A stretch of DNA of 64,000 bases from Streptomyces sp. IMTB 2501 (GTDB lineage Bacteria > Actinomycetota > Actinomycetes > Streptomycetales > Streptomycetaceae), in assembly GCF_001953885.1 (NCBI RefSeq), contig NZ_MQUS01000022.1, positions 1 to 64,000 on the forward strand. The letters are read 5' to 3'. Within the stretch, counting starts at the first letter, position 1, and each line of letters opens with the position of its first letter. Under the pieces are notes generated by a model, which saw nothing but the letters and a program-made list of their open reading frames with translations, had not been told where the DNA came from and made no database searches. Made by a program: the position numbers and the translations under genes. Below are positions 45,305 through 54,172 of this stretch, piece after piece.

Positions 45305-47230
45305 ATGTACGCGAAGTTCCCTCACGGGGCGGCGAAGCGCACCGATCCCGCGGCGGCGGCCGAGGATCTCTACGACGCCGTCATCGTCGGCGGCGGGATT
45401 TCCGGCGCCCTCATCGCCTCACGGCTGAGCGACGCCGGCAGGAGAGTGCTGATACTCGAAGCGGGCCCGGCCGAGGACCTCACCCTGAGGGGCTACGAGA
45501 GCTACCTCGACCGGTTCTACTCGGCTGTCAGCAAGGACAACCAGGCCCCCTACCCGGCCGTCGCCAACGCCCCGATGCCCCGCGGCACCGACGCACGGCG
45601 CATCACCCCGGGTGTGCCCGACGCCTCGGCCTACATCGTCCAGAGCGGGCCCCTCGCCACCGACACCACCTATACGAGGGTCCTCGGCGGCACCACCATG
45701 CACTGGGAGGGCAAGACGCTTCGGATGCTGCCCGAGGACTTCCAGATGCGGACGCTCTACGGCGAGGGGACCGACTGGCCGCTCACCTACGAGGACCTCT
45801 CCCCGTACTACAACGAGGCCGAACGCGAGATCGGCGTCTCCGCCGACGTGGAGGAGCAGGCCTACCTCGGGATCACCTTCGACGAGGGCTACGTATTCCC
45901 CATGAAGGGGCTGCCCCTGTCCTACCTGGACCAGATGGTCGCCAAGGACCTCGACGGGATGCCGGTCGAACTCGACGGGGAGCAGCGAGAGCTGCGAGTG
46001 CGGCCGTTCCCACAGGGCCGGAACGGGATACCGAACCCGGCCTACGACGGCGGGAAGGGTTATGTGCCGCAAGGTGCCGTGAGCACCTACCAGGTCGAGG
46101 TCGGCGGGCGGTGCCAGGGCAACAACAACTGCGTGCCCATCTGCCCGGTGCAGGCCAAGTACAACGCCGGCAAGACCCTCGCAGTGGCCCTCCAGAGCGG
46201 CCGGGTCGACCTGGTGGCCCAGGCGGTGGCCCACAAGGTGCACATCGACGAGCACACGCGCCGGGTGACCGAGATCGAGTACCGCCGCTACGACCGGCCC
46301 GACAGTCCCGGCTTCACCACGATGAGGGCCCGCGGCCGGCTGTTCATCCTGGCCGCCAACGCGGTGGAGAACCCCCGGCTGATGCTGGCCTCCGGCCTGC
46401 GCGGTTCGAGCGGCCTGATGGGGCGGAACTTCATGGACCACGCCTACCTGCTGGCGTGGGGCCTGCTGCCGGAGGTGGCCGGCACCTTCCGTGGCACGAA
46501 CTGCACGGGCGGCATCACCGACCTGCGCGGGGGCCGCTTCCGCAGCCGCCAGGCGGCGTTCAGCGTCGACATCCACAACGACGGCTGGGGCTGGGCCCGG
46601 GGCGCGCCGATGACCGACCTGATCGACCTGGTGGACTCCGGTGGCCGCTACGGCGAGTCCCTCCGCCAGGGCCTGGTGGACCGGGTGTCCCGCCAGCTTC
46701 AGCTGGCGTTCATGGTCGAGGTCCCCGCCAACCCGAGCAACCGGGTCACCGTGAGCCCGGACTTCACCGACAAGCTGGGGAACATGCGGCCCATCCTCAC
46801 CTACGACATCCCCGAGTACACGATGCGGGGAGTGGCGTACGCCCGGCAGTTGTCGCGACGGATCTTCGCCCGCCTCGGGGCCGAGGACCACACCGCGTAC
46901 GACCCGAAGTTCTGGGGCTACGCCGTCCACGACGGCGAGGGGTACGAGATCCGCGGGGGCAACCATCTGGCCGGCACCCATGTGATGGGCCGCGACCCGT
47001 CGACCTCGGTGGTCAACGCGGATCAGCGGTGCTGGGATTACGAGAACCTCTACATGGTCGGCGGGGGAAGTATGCCCACCGTGGGCACGTCGAACGTGAC
47101 GCTCACCGTCGCCGCCCTGTGCCTGCGCAGCAGCCGGGCCATGCTGGCCCAGCTCGACTCCGAGACCGCGCCGATCAACGTGATCTCGACCGGCGCCACC
47201 CAGCGCCCACCTCAGGAGGTGGCCCGGTGA
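45305..47230 (+). CDS. GMC oxidoreductase, sugar oxidase/dehydrogenase type (641 aa)
   Basis: FAD-binding Rossmann motif YDAVIVGGGISGALIASRLS (23-42) with the ribose-binding Glu52. The catalytic pair sits at the C-terminus: His554 (NHLAGTHVMG) and Asn597 (TVGTSNVTLT), an arrangement close to pyranose 2-oxidase and the related C-glycoside/glucoside 3-oxidases. A Cys cluster CQGNNNCVPICPVQ at 270-283 is typical of the dehydrogenase subgroup (glucose/fructose/sorbitol dehydrogenases). No Tat signal. GAGGAGG upstream. Stop overlaps the next start (GTGA). With the FAD-SLDH-like small subunit two genes on, I infer a cytosolic sugar C2/C3 dehydrogenase. Confidence 0.88.
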   Translation: MYAKFPHGAAKRTDPAAAAEDLYDAVIVGGGISGALIASRLSDAGRRVLILEAGPAEDLTLRGYESYLDRFYSAVSKDNQAPYPAVANAPMPRGTDARRITPGVPDASAYIVQSGPLATDTTYTRVLGGTTMHWEGKTLRMLPEDFQMRTLYGEGTDWPLTYEDLSPYYNEAEREIGVSADVEEQAYLGITFDEGYVFPMKGLPLSYLDQMVAKDLDGMPVELDGEQRELRVRPFPQGRNGIPNPAYDGGKGYVPQGAVSTYQVEVGGRCQGNNNCVPICPVQAKYNAGKTLAVALQSGRVDLVAQAVAHKVHIDEHTRRVTEIEYRRYDRPDSPGFTTMRARGRLFILAANAVENPRLMLASGLRGSSGLMGRNFMDHAYLLAWGLLPEVAGTFRGTNCTGGITDLRGGRFRSRQAAFSVDIHNDGWGWARGAPMTDLIDLVDSGGRYGESLRQGLVDRVSRQLQLAFMVEVPANPSNRVTVSPDFTDKLGNMRPILTYDIPEYTMRGVAYARQLSRRIFARLGAEDHTAYDPKFWGYAVHDGEGYEIRGGNHLAGTHVMGRDPSTSVVNADQRCWDYENLYMVGGGSMPTVGTSNVTLTVAALCLRSSRAMLAQLDSETAPINVISTGATQRPPQEVAR

Positions 47231-48342
47231 CCGTGTCGACCATCGAGAACCGTGACGACCTGATCAGCTACCTGCACGCGGCGATGGCGCTTGAGCACGC
47301 GACCATCCCCCCGTACCTGACCGCGTACTACTCCATACGCTCCACCACCAACTCCGACGCCGCCCACATCATCCGGGTGGCCGCGGTGGAGGAGATGCTG
47401 CACCTGACCCTCGTCGCCAACGTCCTGAACGCCATCGGCGGGAAGCCCGACCTGACCCGCCCCGGCTTCGTGCCGTCGTATCCGGCCTACCTGCCCGATG
47501 GGGAGGACGACTTCACCGTCGACCTGCGGCCCTTCTCCCCGGAGGCGGTGGAGACGTTCTGCAAGATCGAGCGGCCGGACAAGGCCCCCAGCGCCGACTC
47601 ACGGCTGGTGAAGACATCGGACGGCGGGACTCCGCTCCTGGTCTCCAGCCCCACGGCCGAGGGGATGCGCTTCTACAGCATCGGCGAGTTCTACGAGGAG
47701 ATCATCGAAGGGCTCGAGAAGGTGGCGGCCGACGACCCCGCGCTCTTCTGCGGGAATCCGGCCCTGCAGGTGGAGCCCGAGTACTTCTACTCCGGCGGCG
47801 GGGCGATGATCGTCGTCTCCGACCTGGACTCGGCCCAGCGGGCGCTCCGCTTCATCGCCGCCCAGGGCGAGGGCCTCGATTCAGGCATATACGACGCGGA
47901 CGGGGAGCTGGCGCACTACTACCGATTCCGGCAGCTGCAACTCGGGCGCTACTACCAGGCGGGCGACCACCCCGATTCACCTTCGGGGCCTGAGCTGAGT
48001 ATCTCCTGGGACGATGTGTACCAGGTGAAGGTGAGCGCCCGGCTGGCCGACTACCCGACGGGATCCGAACTTGCCCGTGTCGCCCGGGACTTCAACGCCG
48101 ACTACGGGGCCTTCCTCGCCCTGCTCACCAAGGCGTTCAACGGGCAGCCAGGCCTCTTGCAGGAGGCCGTCTGCGACATGTTCCGCCTGCGCGACGGGTT
48201 CACCCGGCTGATACGCAACCCCCTGCCGGGCAGCGACGGCCTGCACGCTGCCCCTACCTTCGAGATTCCGGCCGCGGTCGGGTCCGATCCGCAGGCGTCG
48301 CCGGATGCCGGCGAGACGACCCGGGCGGCGGTGACGCGATGA
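47227..48342 (+). CDS. VioB-like ferritin-fold protein (371 aa)
   Basis: The GTG start overlaps the GMC stop. The N-terminal half has the ferritin-like (PF12902-type) pattern LHAAMALEHATIPPYLTAYY (Glu23 and His24) and VAAVEEMLHLTLVANVLNAI (Glu55, Glu56, His59), a probable di-iron or heme-less metal-binding helix bundle. VioB of violacein synthesis carries a domain of this type. The C-terminal part is unassigned. A redox or structural role with the GMC enzyme is inferred from overlap with genes on both sides. The start of the next gene overlaps as ATGA. Confidence 0.82.
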   Translation: MTVSTIENRDDLISYLHAAMALEHATIPPYLTAYYSIRSTTNSDAAHIIRVAAVEEMLHLTLVANVLNAIGGKPDLTRPGFVPSYPAYLPDGEDDFTVDLRPFSPEAVETFCKIERPDKAPSADSRLVKTSDGGTPLLVSSPTAEGMRFYSIGEFYEEIIEGLEKVAADDPALFCGNPALQVEPEYFYSGGGAMIVVSDLDSAQRALRFIAAQGEGLDSGIYDADGELAHYYRFRQLQLGRYYQAGDHPDSPSGPELSISWDDVYQVKVSARLADYPTGSELARVARDFNADYGAFLALLTKAFNGQPGLLQEAVCDMFRLRDGFTRLIRNPLPGSDGLHAAPTFEIPAAVGSDPQASPDAGETTRAAVTR

Positions 48343-48863
48343 CCGCCCCGTCGTTCGAGGAGTTCCTCTTCCTGTCGGTCGACCTCACCGCCTTCGAGGA
48401 GACCGATCTGCTCGGCACCGGCATGGCCCACAAATATCTGGCGAGAGTGCGGGCCGCCTGCGGCGACGAGGTCGTCACCGCCCTCCTGGATGCCCACCGG
48501 GCAGCCCGGGCCGACGCAGCCGGTGACGCCGGAAGCCATGCCCGGACCCCGCTCGACCAGGATCTGTTCGACCGGGCCCTGCGCCACCGGATCTTCAGCG
48601 ACGACCGGCTCGGCCCGGTGGCCCGCAACGTGATCAAGCTCTGGTACGCCGGGACGTGGTACGCGCTGCCACCCGAGTGGATCGACCGGTACGGGGCCCA
48701 CACGGCGGCCGAAACCTCCACGGTTACAGCCGCCTCCTACCAGGAGGGGCTGCTGTGGCGGGCCATCGGGGCCAATCCTCCAGGTGCCAAGGCACCCGGA
48801 TACGGCTCCTGGGCCCAGCCACCGCGCATCGCGGACCGCTACCTGAAAGGGGCGACACGATGA
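48339..48863 (+). CDS. FAD-SLDH-type small subunit of a sugar dehydrogenase (174 aa)
   Basis: Shows the pattern of the small (gamma) subunits of membrane FAD sorbitol/glucose/fructose dehydrogenases: EFLFLSVDLTAFEETDLLGT with GMAHKYL at the N-terminus, and NVIKLWYAGTWYALPPEW near residue 100. Those subunits normally carry a Tat signal and piggyback the GMC subunit across the membrane. Here the protein starts directly at the domain and no twin-Arg signal is seen, so the complex should be cytosolic. ATGA overlaps at both ends. Confidence 0.8.
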   Translation: MTAPSFEEFLFLSVDLTAFEETDLLGTGMAHKYLARVRAACGDEVVTALLDAHRAARADAAGDAGSHARTPLDQDLFDRALRHRIFSDDRLGPVARNVIKLWYAGTWYALPPEWIDRYGAHTAAETSTVTAASYQEGLLWRAIGANPPGAKAPGYGSWAQPPRIADRYLKGATR

Positions 48864-49774
48864 CAGATCTGGCTGACCGCCTCAGCCCGGACAAGGTGAA
48901 GCTCGGCGTCTGCTGCACCCTGTGGTGGAACGACGACTTCCCCACCATCGACGCGGGTATCTCCTTCGGCCAGGCCGTGAGCGAGATGGCGCTCGCCGGC
49001 TTCCAGGGCTGCAGCATCGGGCACAAGTACCCCTCGGACTCTGCCGAGCTCAAGGCCGCCCTCGATCTCCGCGGCCTGCGGGTGTCCGAGCCCTGGACGA
49101 GCACGTACTTCACGGTCGGCAAGATGCGGCAGAAGACGATCGCCGCTTTCGAGGAGACACTGGCCCACATCAAGGCGCTGGGCGGAGCCGAACTGGTCGT
49201 AGCCGAGTTCGGCGCTTCGTCGCACCTGCTTCCCGTGGACGTGTTCGCCAACCGACCGGTTTTCACCAACGCCCAGTGGGACGCCCTGACTTCGGGCCTA
49301 GACGAGCTGGGCAAGATCGCATGCTCGGCCGGGATGAAGCTCAGCTATCACCACCACATGGGCACGGGCGTCATGACCCGGGCCGACATCGACCGGCTGA
49401 TGGCTTCGACCGACCCGGACCTGGTCCACCTGCTGCTCGACACCGGCCACATGGCCTTTGCCGGCGACGATCCGCTGGACCTGGCCCGGGCCTACGCCGA
49501 CCGCATCGGCCACGTCCACATGAAGAGCATCCGGCCCGAGGTCGTCAGCCGGGTGCGTGAAGAAGGCCTGTCCTTCCAAGAGGGCGTCGAGCTCGGCGTC
49601 TTCACCGTGCCCGGAGACGGCGCGATCGATTTCCGGCCCATCCTCGAAGTGCTGGCCGACGCCGAGTACGAGGGGTGGCTGGTGGTGGAAGCCGAGCAGG
49701 ATCCGAACAAGGCCGTCCCGCTCGAGTACGCCAAGAAGGCCCGCTCCTACCTCGCCGACGTCCTGGGCTGGTGA
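48860..49774 (+). CDS. IolE-like sugar/inosose dehydratase (304 aa)
   Basis: Xylose-isomerase-like TIM barrel closely following the IolE (2-keto-myo-inositol dehydratase) pattern: GVCCTLWWNDDFPTI, the metal-site regions LSYHHHMGTGVMTRADIDRL, LLLDTGHMAFAGDDPLD, HVHMKSIRPEVVSRVREEGL, VFTVPGDGAIDF and WLVVEAEQDPNKA. It would dehydrate a keto-sugar or keto-polyol alpha to the carbonyl, which fits a product of the upstream GMC enzyme. The start overlaps the previous stop. The true substrate may be a 3-keto-glucoside rather than inosose; no other inositol genes are present. Confidence 0.85.
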   Translation: MTDLADRLSPDKVKLGVCCTLWWNDDFPTIDAGISFGQAVSEMALAGFQGCSIGHKYPSDSAELKAALDLRGLRVSEPWTSTYFTVGKMRQKTIAAFEETLAHIKALGGAELVVAEFGASSHLLPVDVFANRPVFTNAQWDALTSGLDELGKIACSAGMKLSYHHHMGTGVMTRADIDRLMASTDPDLVHLLLDTGHMAFAGDDPLDLARAYADRIGHVHMKSIRPEVVSRVREEGLSFQEGVELGVFTVPGDGAIDFRPILEVLADAEYEGWLVVEAEQDPNKAVPLEYAKKARSYLADVLGW

Positions 49775-49776
49775 CG

Positions 49777-50802
49777 ATGAACGTGACATTGGCGCGGGGC
49801 TTCCAGCCGAACGTCGAGCGGGACGTGTACTTCAGCTTCTTCATGTTCACGGCCGATCTGCGTCCGCAGGACACCCGCTACACCCAGATCCTGATCACCC
49901 ATCTGAAGGCCCTGACCGAAATGGGCTACGCCGGCTTCGACGTGCATATCGCCGCCCGGCCCACAACCGTCGACCACAAGCTCGAGCTCGACAGCTACAT
50001 CGGCCTGCGGAAGGCCTTCGACCAGGCGGGCCTGCGGGAGGTCAGATTCACCACCAACGTCGGGACCACGCGGACCTTCGACCCGACCTCGCCCTACGGG
50101 GAGCAGCGTGCACAGGCCCTCTCCTATCTGAAGTCGCGCGTCGACATCACCCGGGCCCTGGGCGGCGGCGACACCATCATGTCGGGTCCGTTCCTCTACC
50201 CCTACGGCGTCTTCCCCCTCACGGACGACGGCGAGCCGCTGTGGAGCGACGACCTCCAGGAGTGGATGAAGCCGCGCTTTCACGCGGCCCGTGGAGTCTT
50301 CGAGGAACTGTCGGAGTACGCCGCGGCCCGGGAGGTGAAGCTCGCCATCGAGCCCGTGAAGAGCTGGGAGACTCCCCCGCCCAACATGGTCTCGGAGGTC
50401 CTCGACTTCCTTGAGGGGCTCGAACACCCGCAGGGCGGCGTGACGATCGACACCGCGCAGGTCCTGATGGAAAGCCAGGGTCCTTCGGTCTTCCGGAACA
50501 ACATCGCGCGGGCCGTGCGGCAGAACCGGCTGCACTACGTCCATATCTCGGCACCGGACCGGGGCGCGGTGAAGGACAGCTGGATTCCGTGGGACCTCGT
50601 GCGCAGCGAGGTCGAGCCGGTGTACCGCGGGCCGTATCTGGTCGAGGTGTTCAACGCGATCCCGCCGTTCGTCAGCTCGATGCGGATGGCGCGCAGGCGC
50701 TTCTGGCGGCCCGGCGAGGACGCCCCGGTGCGGGGCGCGGACAGCGCCTACGACGTCGCAAAAGCGGCGCTGGAGGAACTGAACACGCGCATCGCCGCAT
50801 AG
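49777..50802 (+). CDS. Sugar phosphate isomerase/epimerase-family TIM barrel (341 aa)
   Basis: Xylose-isomerase-like barrel with metal-ligand-type segments VKLAIEPVKSWETPPPN (Glu on strand), GGVTIDTAQVLMES (Asp), LHYVHISAPDRGAVKD (His) and PYLVEVFNAIPP (Glu). The overall length and pattern resemble the catalytic subunits of C-glycoside deglycosidases (DgpC/CarC type), which cleave 3-keto-C-glycosides, but the small partner subunit is not in this window. Starts two bases after the IolE-like stop. A lyase, isomerase or epimerase on a keto-sugar is inferred. Confidence 0.75.
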   Translation: MNVTLARGFQPNVERDVYFSFFMFTADLRPQDTRYTQILITHLKALTEMGYAGFDVHIAARPTTVDHKLELDSYIGLRKAFDQAGLREVRFTTNVGTTRTFDPTSPYGEQRAQALSYLKSRVDITRALGGGDTIMSGPFLYPYGVFPLTDDGEPLWSDDLQEWMKPRFHAARGVFEELSEYAAAREVKLAIEPVKSWETPPPNMVSEVLDFLEGLEHPQGGVTIDTAQVLMESQGPSVFRNNIARAVRQNRLHYVHISAPDRGAVKDSWIPWDLVRSEVEPVYRGPYLVEVFNAIPPFVSSMRMARRRFWRPGEDAPVRGADSAYDVAKAALEELNTRIAA

Positions 50803-50845
50803 CCCCGCCCTTATCTCGTCCCGTTCCCTATCGGGGAGGTCCCGG

Positions 50846-51673
50846 ATGCCGGCTCAGATGTCGGACCCCATCGTCATGGTCGTGAAACAGGCGGGCGACG
50901 TCCGTATTCACACCTTCGTTTCCTCTTTCGGCGACGGAAACATCGCGAACGCGACGCACATCGTCGAGTCCAGGAACTGCCTCGTACTGGTCGACGCACA
51001 GTTCCTCGCCCCTTATGCAAGGGAGTTCAGGGCGTACGCGGACAGCCTGCGCAAGCCGATCGACCGGCTGTATCTCTCCCACCGGCACCCCGACCACTGG
51101 TTCGGCCTGGGCGCCGCGTTCCGCGACGTCACGGTCTACGCGCTCTCCGAGACCATGACCTTCATCCACGAGCACGGGGACGAGTCGCTCAGCGACCACT
51201 GGAAGCTCGGCGGCCTCCTCCCGGAGCACATCGTCGTCCCCAAGCAGGTCGCCAGTCCCGGGCAGGAGACGATCGACGGGGTCCGTTACGTCCTGGACCG
51301 GGTGACGGACACCGAGATCGACTTCCACCTCACCCTCGGACTTCCCGAACTGGGGGTGTACTTCGCCCAGGACCTGCTCTACAGCGGCACCCATCTGTAT
51401 CTGACACCACACCTGGGCCACTGGATCCGGGTGCTGCAGGACCTGCTGGTGTCGGAGTACGAGCTCTTCCTGCCGGGCCACGGCCTTCCCGCCGACAAGA
51501 ACGAGGTCGCCCGCAACATCGAGTACCTCTCGGCGGCCCGGCAGGCCGCCGGCGACGGCCTTACGGGCGCTGCCTTCAAGGACTTCCTGCTGCAGCGGTA
51601 TCCGGAGCGCAAGTGCCCGGGCATCTTCGACATCTACCTGCCCCGGCTGTTCGGCGGTGCAAGCGAATACTGA
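50846..51673 (+). CDS. Metallo-beta-lactamase-fold hydrolase (275 aa)
   Basis: Zinc motif SHRHPDHWFG (78-87; His79, His81, Asp83, His84), later GVYFAQDLLYSGTHLYL (metal-bridging Asp) and ELFLPGHGLPADK (His). GGGGAGG lies five bases before the ATG. Members of this fold are lactonases, glyoxalase II-type thioesterases or other hydrolases. In this operon a lactone or enol-lactone produced after sugar oxidation is an attractive substrate, but that is inference. Confidence 0.85.
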   Translation: MPAQMSDPIVMVVKQAGDVRIHTFVSSFGDGNIANATHIVESRNCLVLVDAQFLAPYAREFRAYADSLRKPIDRLYLSHRHPDHWFGLGAAFRDVTVYALSETMTFIHEHGDESLSDHWKLGGLLPEHIVVPKQVASPGQETIDGVRYVLDRVTDTEIDFHLTLGLPELGVYFAQDLLYSGTHLYLTPHLGHWIRVLQDLLVSEYELFLPGHGLPADKNEVARNIEYLSAARQAAGDGLTGAAFKDFLLQRYPERKCPGIFDIYLPRLFGGASEY

Positions 51674-51698
51674 CCACTGATCACAGAGGAGTTACGCC

Positions 51699-53354
51699 AT
51701 GGCAGAGCGCTGCACGGTCGGGCAGTACCTGGTAGACCGGCTCCACCAGCTGGGTCTTGACCACCTGTTCGCCATCGCGGGCGACTACTCCATCGACTGG
51801 CTGAACCGGTATGTCGCGCCGAGCAGCGTCGAAATCATCGAGGAAGTCAACGAGGTCAACGCCGGCTATGCGGCGGACGGATACGCGCGGCTGAAGGGCA
51901 TCGGGGCCCTCTGCGCCACCTACTCCGCCGGCGCGCTGTGTGCCGTGAACGCCGTCGCCGGCGCCTACGTCGAGAAGGTGCCGCTCGTGCTGATCAACGG
52001 CACGCCGAGCATCAAGAAGACCATCACCTTCGAGCAGACCGGCTTCATCGCGCACCACTTCATCACCGGGCGGGAGACCGACCTCCAGTCCTTCGAGCAC
52101 ATCACGGCCGCGGCCATCCGGGTCGACACCCCGGAGCTCGCGCCGGGCCTGATCGACCACGCGCTGCGCACGTGCATCACCGAGCGCCGCCCGATCTACA
52201 TCGAGCTGCTCCAGGACATGGTCGACCTCGAGTGCGAGCCGCCCAGGGGCGCCCTCAAACCGGCCAAGCCCCTGTCGGACCGGGACAGTCTGACTCAGTC
52301 GGTCGCCCAGATCCGCGCGAGGCTCGAAAGCGCCGAGAACCCTCTCATCTGGGTGGGTCCCGAGGTCGACCGGTTCGGCCTGCAGGACAAGGCCGCGCGC
52401 CTGATCCAGCAGCTGAACATCCCCTTCGTCACGGAACTCCTCAGCAAGGCCGTCCTCTCCGAGGACGATCTGCTGTTCGCCGGCGTGCTCGACGGTCAGG
52501 CCTCGTCCGAGGCCGTCACGGAGCTGGCTGCCGCCTCCGACTTCGTGCTTGCCCTCGGCGTGTGGCTGACGGACATCAACTCCCTTGGCTGGGAACCGGA
52601 TTACGACAAGACCGCCTTCGCGTCGTTCGACGCGGTCAAGCTCGGCACCTTCTTCGGCGGGCATGTAGCCCTTGAGCACCTGATAAGCGGCATTCTGGCG
52701 GAGAAGATCACGCCCAAGTCCCGGAAGCTCCCGGAGCGTCCCGCACGCAGCGCACCTGCCATGAGTCCCTCCGAGATCATCACGTACCAGGGGTTCTACG
52801 AGTTCATCCAGCGGTACGTCGACCGGAACACCGTCATCAGCAGCGACGCGAGCATGAACTATTTCGGGAGCCTGCTGCTCGACGTGCCCGCCCCGGGAGG
52901 GTTCATCGTTCAGTCGTCGTACTCCTCGATCGGCTACAGCGCGCCGGCCGCGACGGGTATCTGCCTGGCGAAGAAGCCCAATCAAAGGGTGATGGTGTTC
53001 TCGGGCGACGGCGGCTTCCAGATGACCGCCCAATGTCTCTCGACGCAGACCCGATTCCAGCTCAATCCCATCATCTTCGTCATCGACAACGGCGTTTACG
53101 CCGTGGAGCAGTGGCTCGCCGATGCGGGGGTCTTCCACTCCGACCAGCCGTTCTACAAGCCATGCGTGCTGCACCGGTGGAATTACAGCATGTTGGCAGA
53201 GGTCTTCGGTTGCCGGGGGTGGGAAGTTGGCACGTATGGAGAGCTGAGTAATGCCGTGACGGGTGCACTGGAGAACTCAAGCAGCCCGTCCATCATCCAG
53301 GTGCGAGTGCCTGACAAAACGATCCCGGACAACGCGAAGTGGAAGACCCAGTAG
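51699..53354 (+). CDS. ThDP-dependent alpha-keto acid decarboxylase, pyruvate/indolepyruvate decarboxylase type (551 aa)
   Basis: Three-domain ThDP enzyme. N-terminal PYR domain with EEVNEVNAGYAADGYARL (Glu52 activates the cofactor as in pyruvate decarboxylase). C-terminal PP domain with the Mg/ThDP motif GDGGFQMTAQ through NPIIFVIDNG (GDG at 436-438, Asn464). The AHH-like catalytic pair of decarboxylases appears as FIAHHFITGR. GAGGAG precedes the ATG. The pattern fits decarboxylases rather than acetolactate synthase. It would remove CO2 from an alpha-keto acid formed in the pathway. Confidence 0.88.
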   Translation: MAERCTVGQYLVDRLHQLGLDHLFAIAGDYSIDWLNRYVAPSSVEIIEEVNEVNAGYAADGYARLKGIGALCATYSAGALCAVNAVAGAYVEKVPLVLINGTPSIKKTITFEQTGFIAHHFITGRETDLQSFEHITAAAIRVDTPELAPGLIDHALRTCITERRPIYIELLQDMVDLECEPPRGALKPAKPLSDRDSLTQSVAQIRARLESAENPLIWVGPEVDRFGLQDKAARLIQQLNIPFVTELLSKAVLSEDDLLFAGVLDGQASSEAVTELAAASDFVLALGVWLTDINSLGWEPDYDKTAFASFDAVKLGTFFGGHVALEHLISGILAEKITPKSRKLPERPARSAPAMSPSEIITYQGFYEFIQRYVDRNTVISSDASMNYFGSLLLDVPAPGGFIVQSSYSSIGYSAPAATGICLAKKPNQRVMVFSGDGGFQMTAQCLSTQTRFQLNPIIFVIDNGVYAVEQWLADAGVFHSDQPFYKPCVLHRWNYSMLAEVFGCRGWEVGTYGELSNAVTGALENSSSPSIIQVRVPDKTIPDNAKWKTQ

Positions 53355-53378
53355 CAGGACGAACAAGGAGGAAGAATA

Positions 53379-53687
53379 ATGCCGACGAAAATCACTGCAA
53401 TCTACGAGAACCCGAAATCCCCCGAAGAATTCGAGGCCGGTCACCACGAGCAGATCGCGCTGGCGAAGAAGATCCCCGGAGTCAACAGGATCGAGAGCGC
53501 GAAGGTCTGGCCGAAGGAGGACGGCAGCGCGACGCCGGCCTATCGCGTACTCGACATGTACTTCACCGACTACGACGCGGCCAGCAGGGCCGTGACGACC
53601 GAAGAGGCATCGGCGTTCGTCGCCAAGGTTTCCGAGCTGGCGACTGGCGGTGTGCGGCTTCTCTTCACCGATGTCGAGGAGGTCTGA
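53379..53687 (+). CDS. EthD-like dimeric alpha/beta-barrel protein (102 aa)
   Basis: Ferredoxin-like fold: KITAIYENPKSPEEFEAGHH (strand 1 and helix), VNRIESAKVWPKEDGS, AYRVLDMYFTDYDAASRAVT. This is the EthD/dimeric alpha-beta barrel pattern, used in small enzymes and binding proteins. AAGGAGG lies seven bases before the ATG, and the gene follows the decarboxylase by 24 bases, so it closes the operon. The catalytic role is unknown. Confidence 0.82.
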   Translation: MPTKITAIYENPKSPEEFEAGHHEQIALAKKIPGVNRIESAKVWPKEDGSATPAYRVLDMYFTDYDAASRAVTTEEASAFVAKVSELATGGVRLLFTDVEEV

Positions 53688-54172
53688 TCTCGATTCTTCC
53701 GAGACGTGGTGTCCTCGCCGCGAGCGACTGGCTGCCCGATGTGTCCCGTGCCGTGGGGTGCCTCTATGTCTTTCGTCAAGTGAGGCGAGGGCTGCGGGGT
53801 TCGTACAAGGTGTCGTCGCGGAGCGTGGCGAGCAGGACGCTGATGCGGTGGGGAGCCAGGCGGTAGTCAGACCTCGCATCAAGCGTCTCCAACGGCGCAT
53901 CCCGGGCCCGCTGACCTTCTGCGGTCCGGGATGGGCTGCTGGCTGGCTCGGCGCTCGTGATCCGGCATGACTCGCAAGATGGCTGGTGCCCCGTCAGGGA
54001 CTGCCGTTCCCTTGAGATGTCTGCCGGACACTGGCGTCGGCCTGGCCCGCCCGTTGGCTTGATCAGCCGCTTGTCCGCCGCCTTCCGGCGTGACTCATCA
54101 CAGTTCCGCCACGTGGTGACTCCACCCAGGCCGACGCCTGCCACGGCCGTCCGTCCGGAGGAGAACAACCGC

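Noticed and set aside
45419..46981. 520-codon minus-strand frame within the GMC gene
   Set aside because: Antisense shadow with no ribosome binding site or motif.
46111..47226. Upstream in-frame extension of the ferritin-fold protein into the GMC gene
   Set aside because: The extension has Arg/Gly/Pro-rich nonsense composition; the overlapping GTGA start gives the recognised domain from residue 1.
51681..53174. 497-codon minus-strand frame opposite the ThDP decarboxylase
   Set aside because: Antisense shadow of a gene with unmistakable ThDP motifs.
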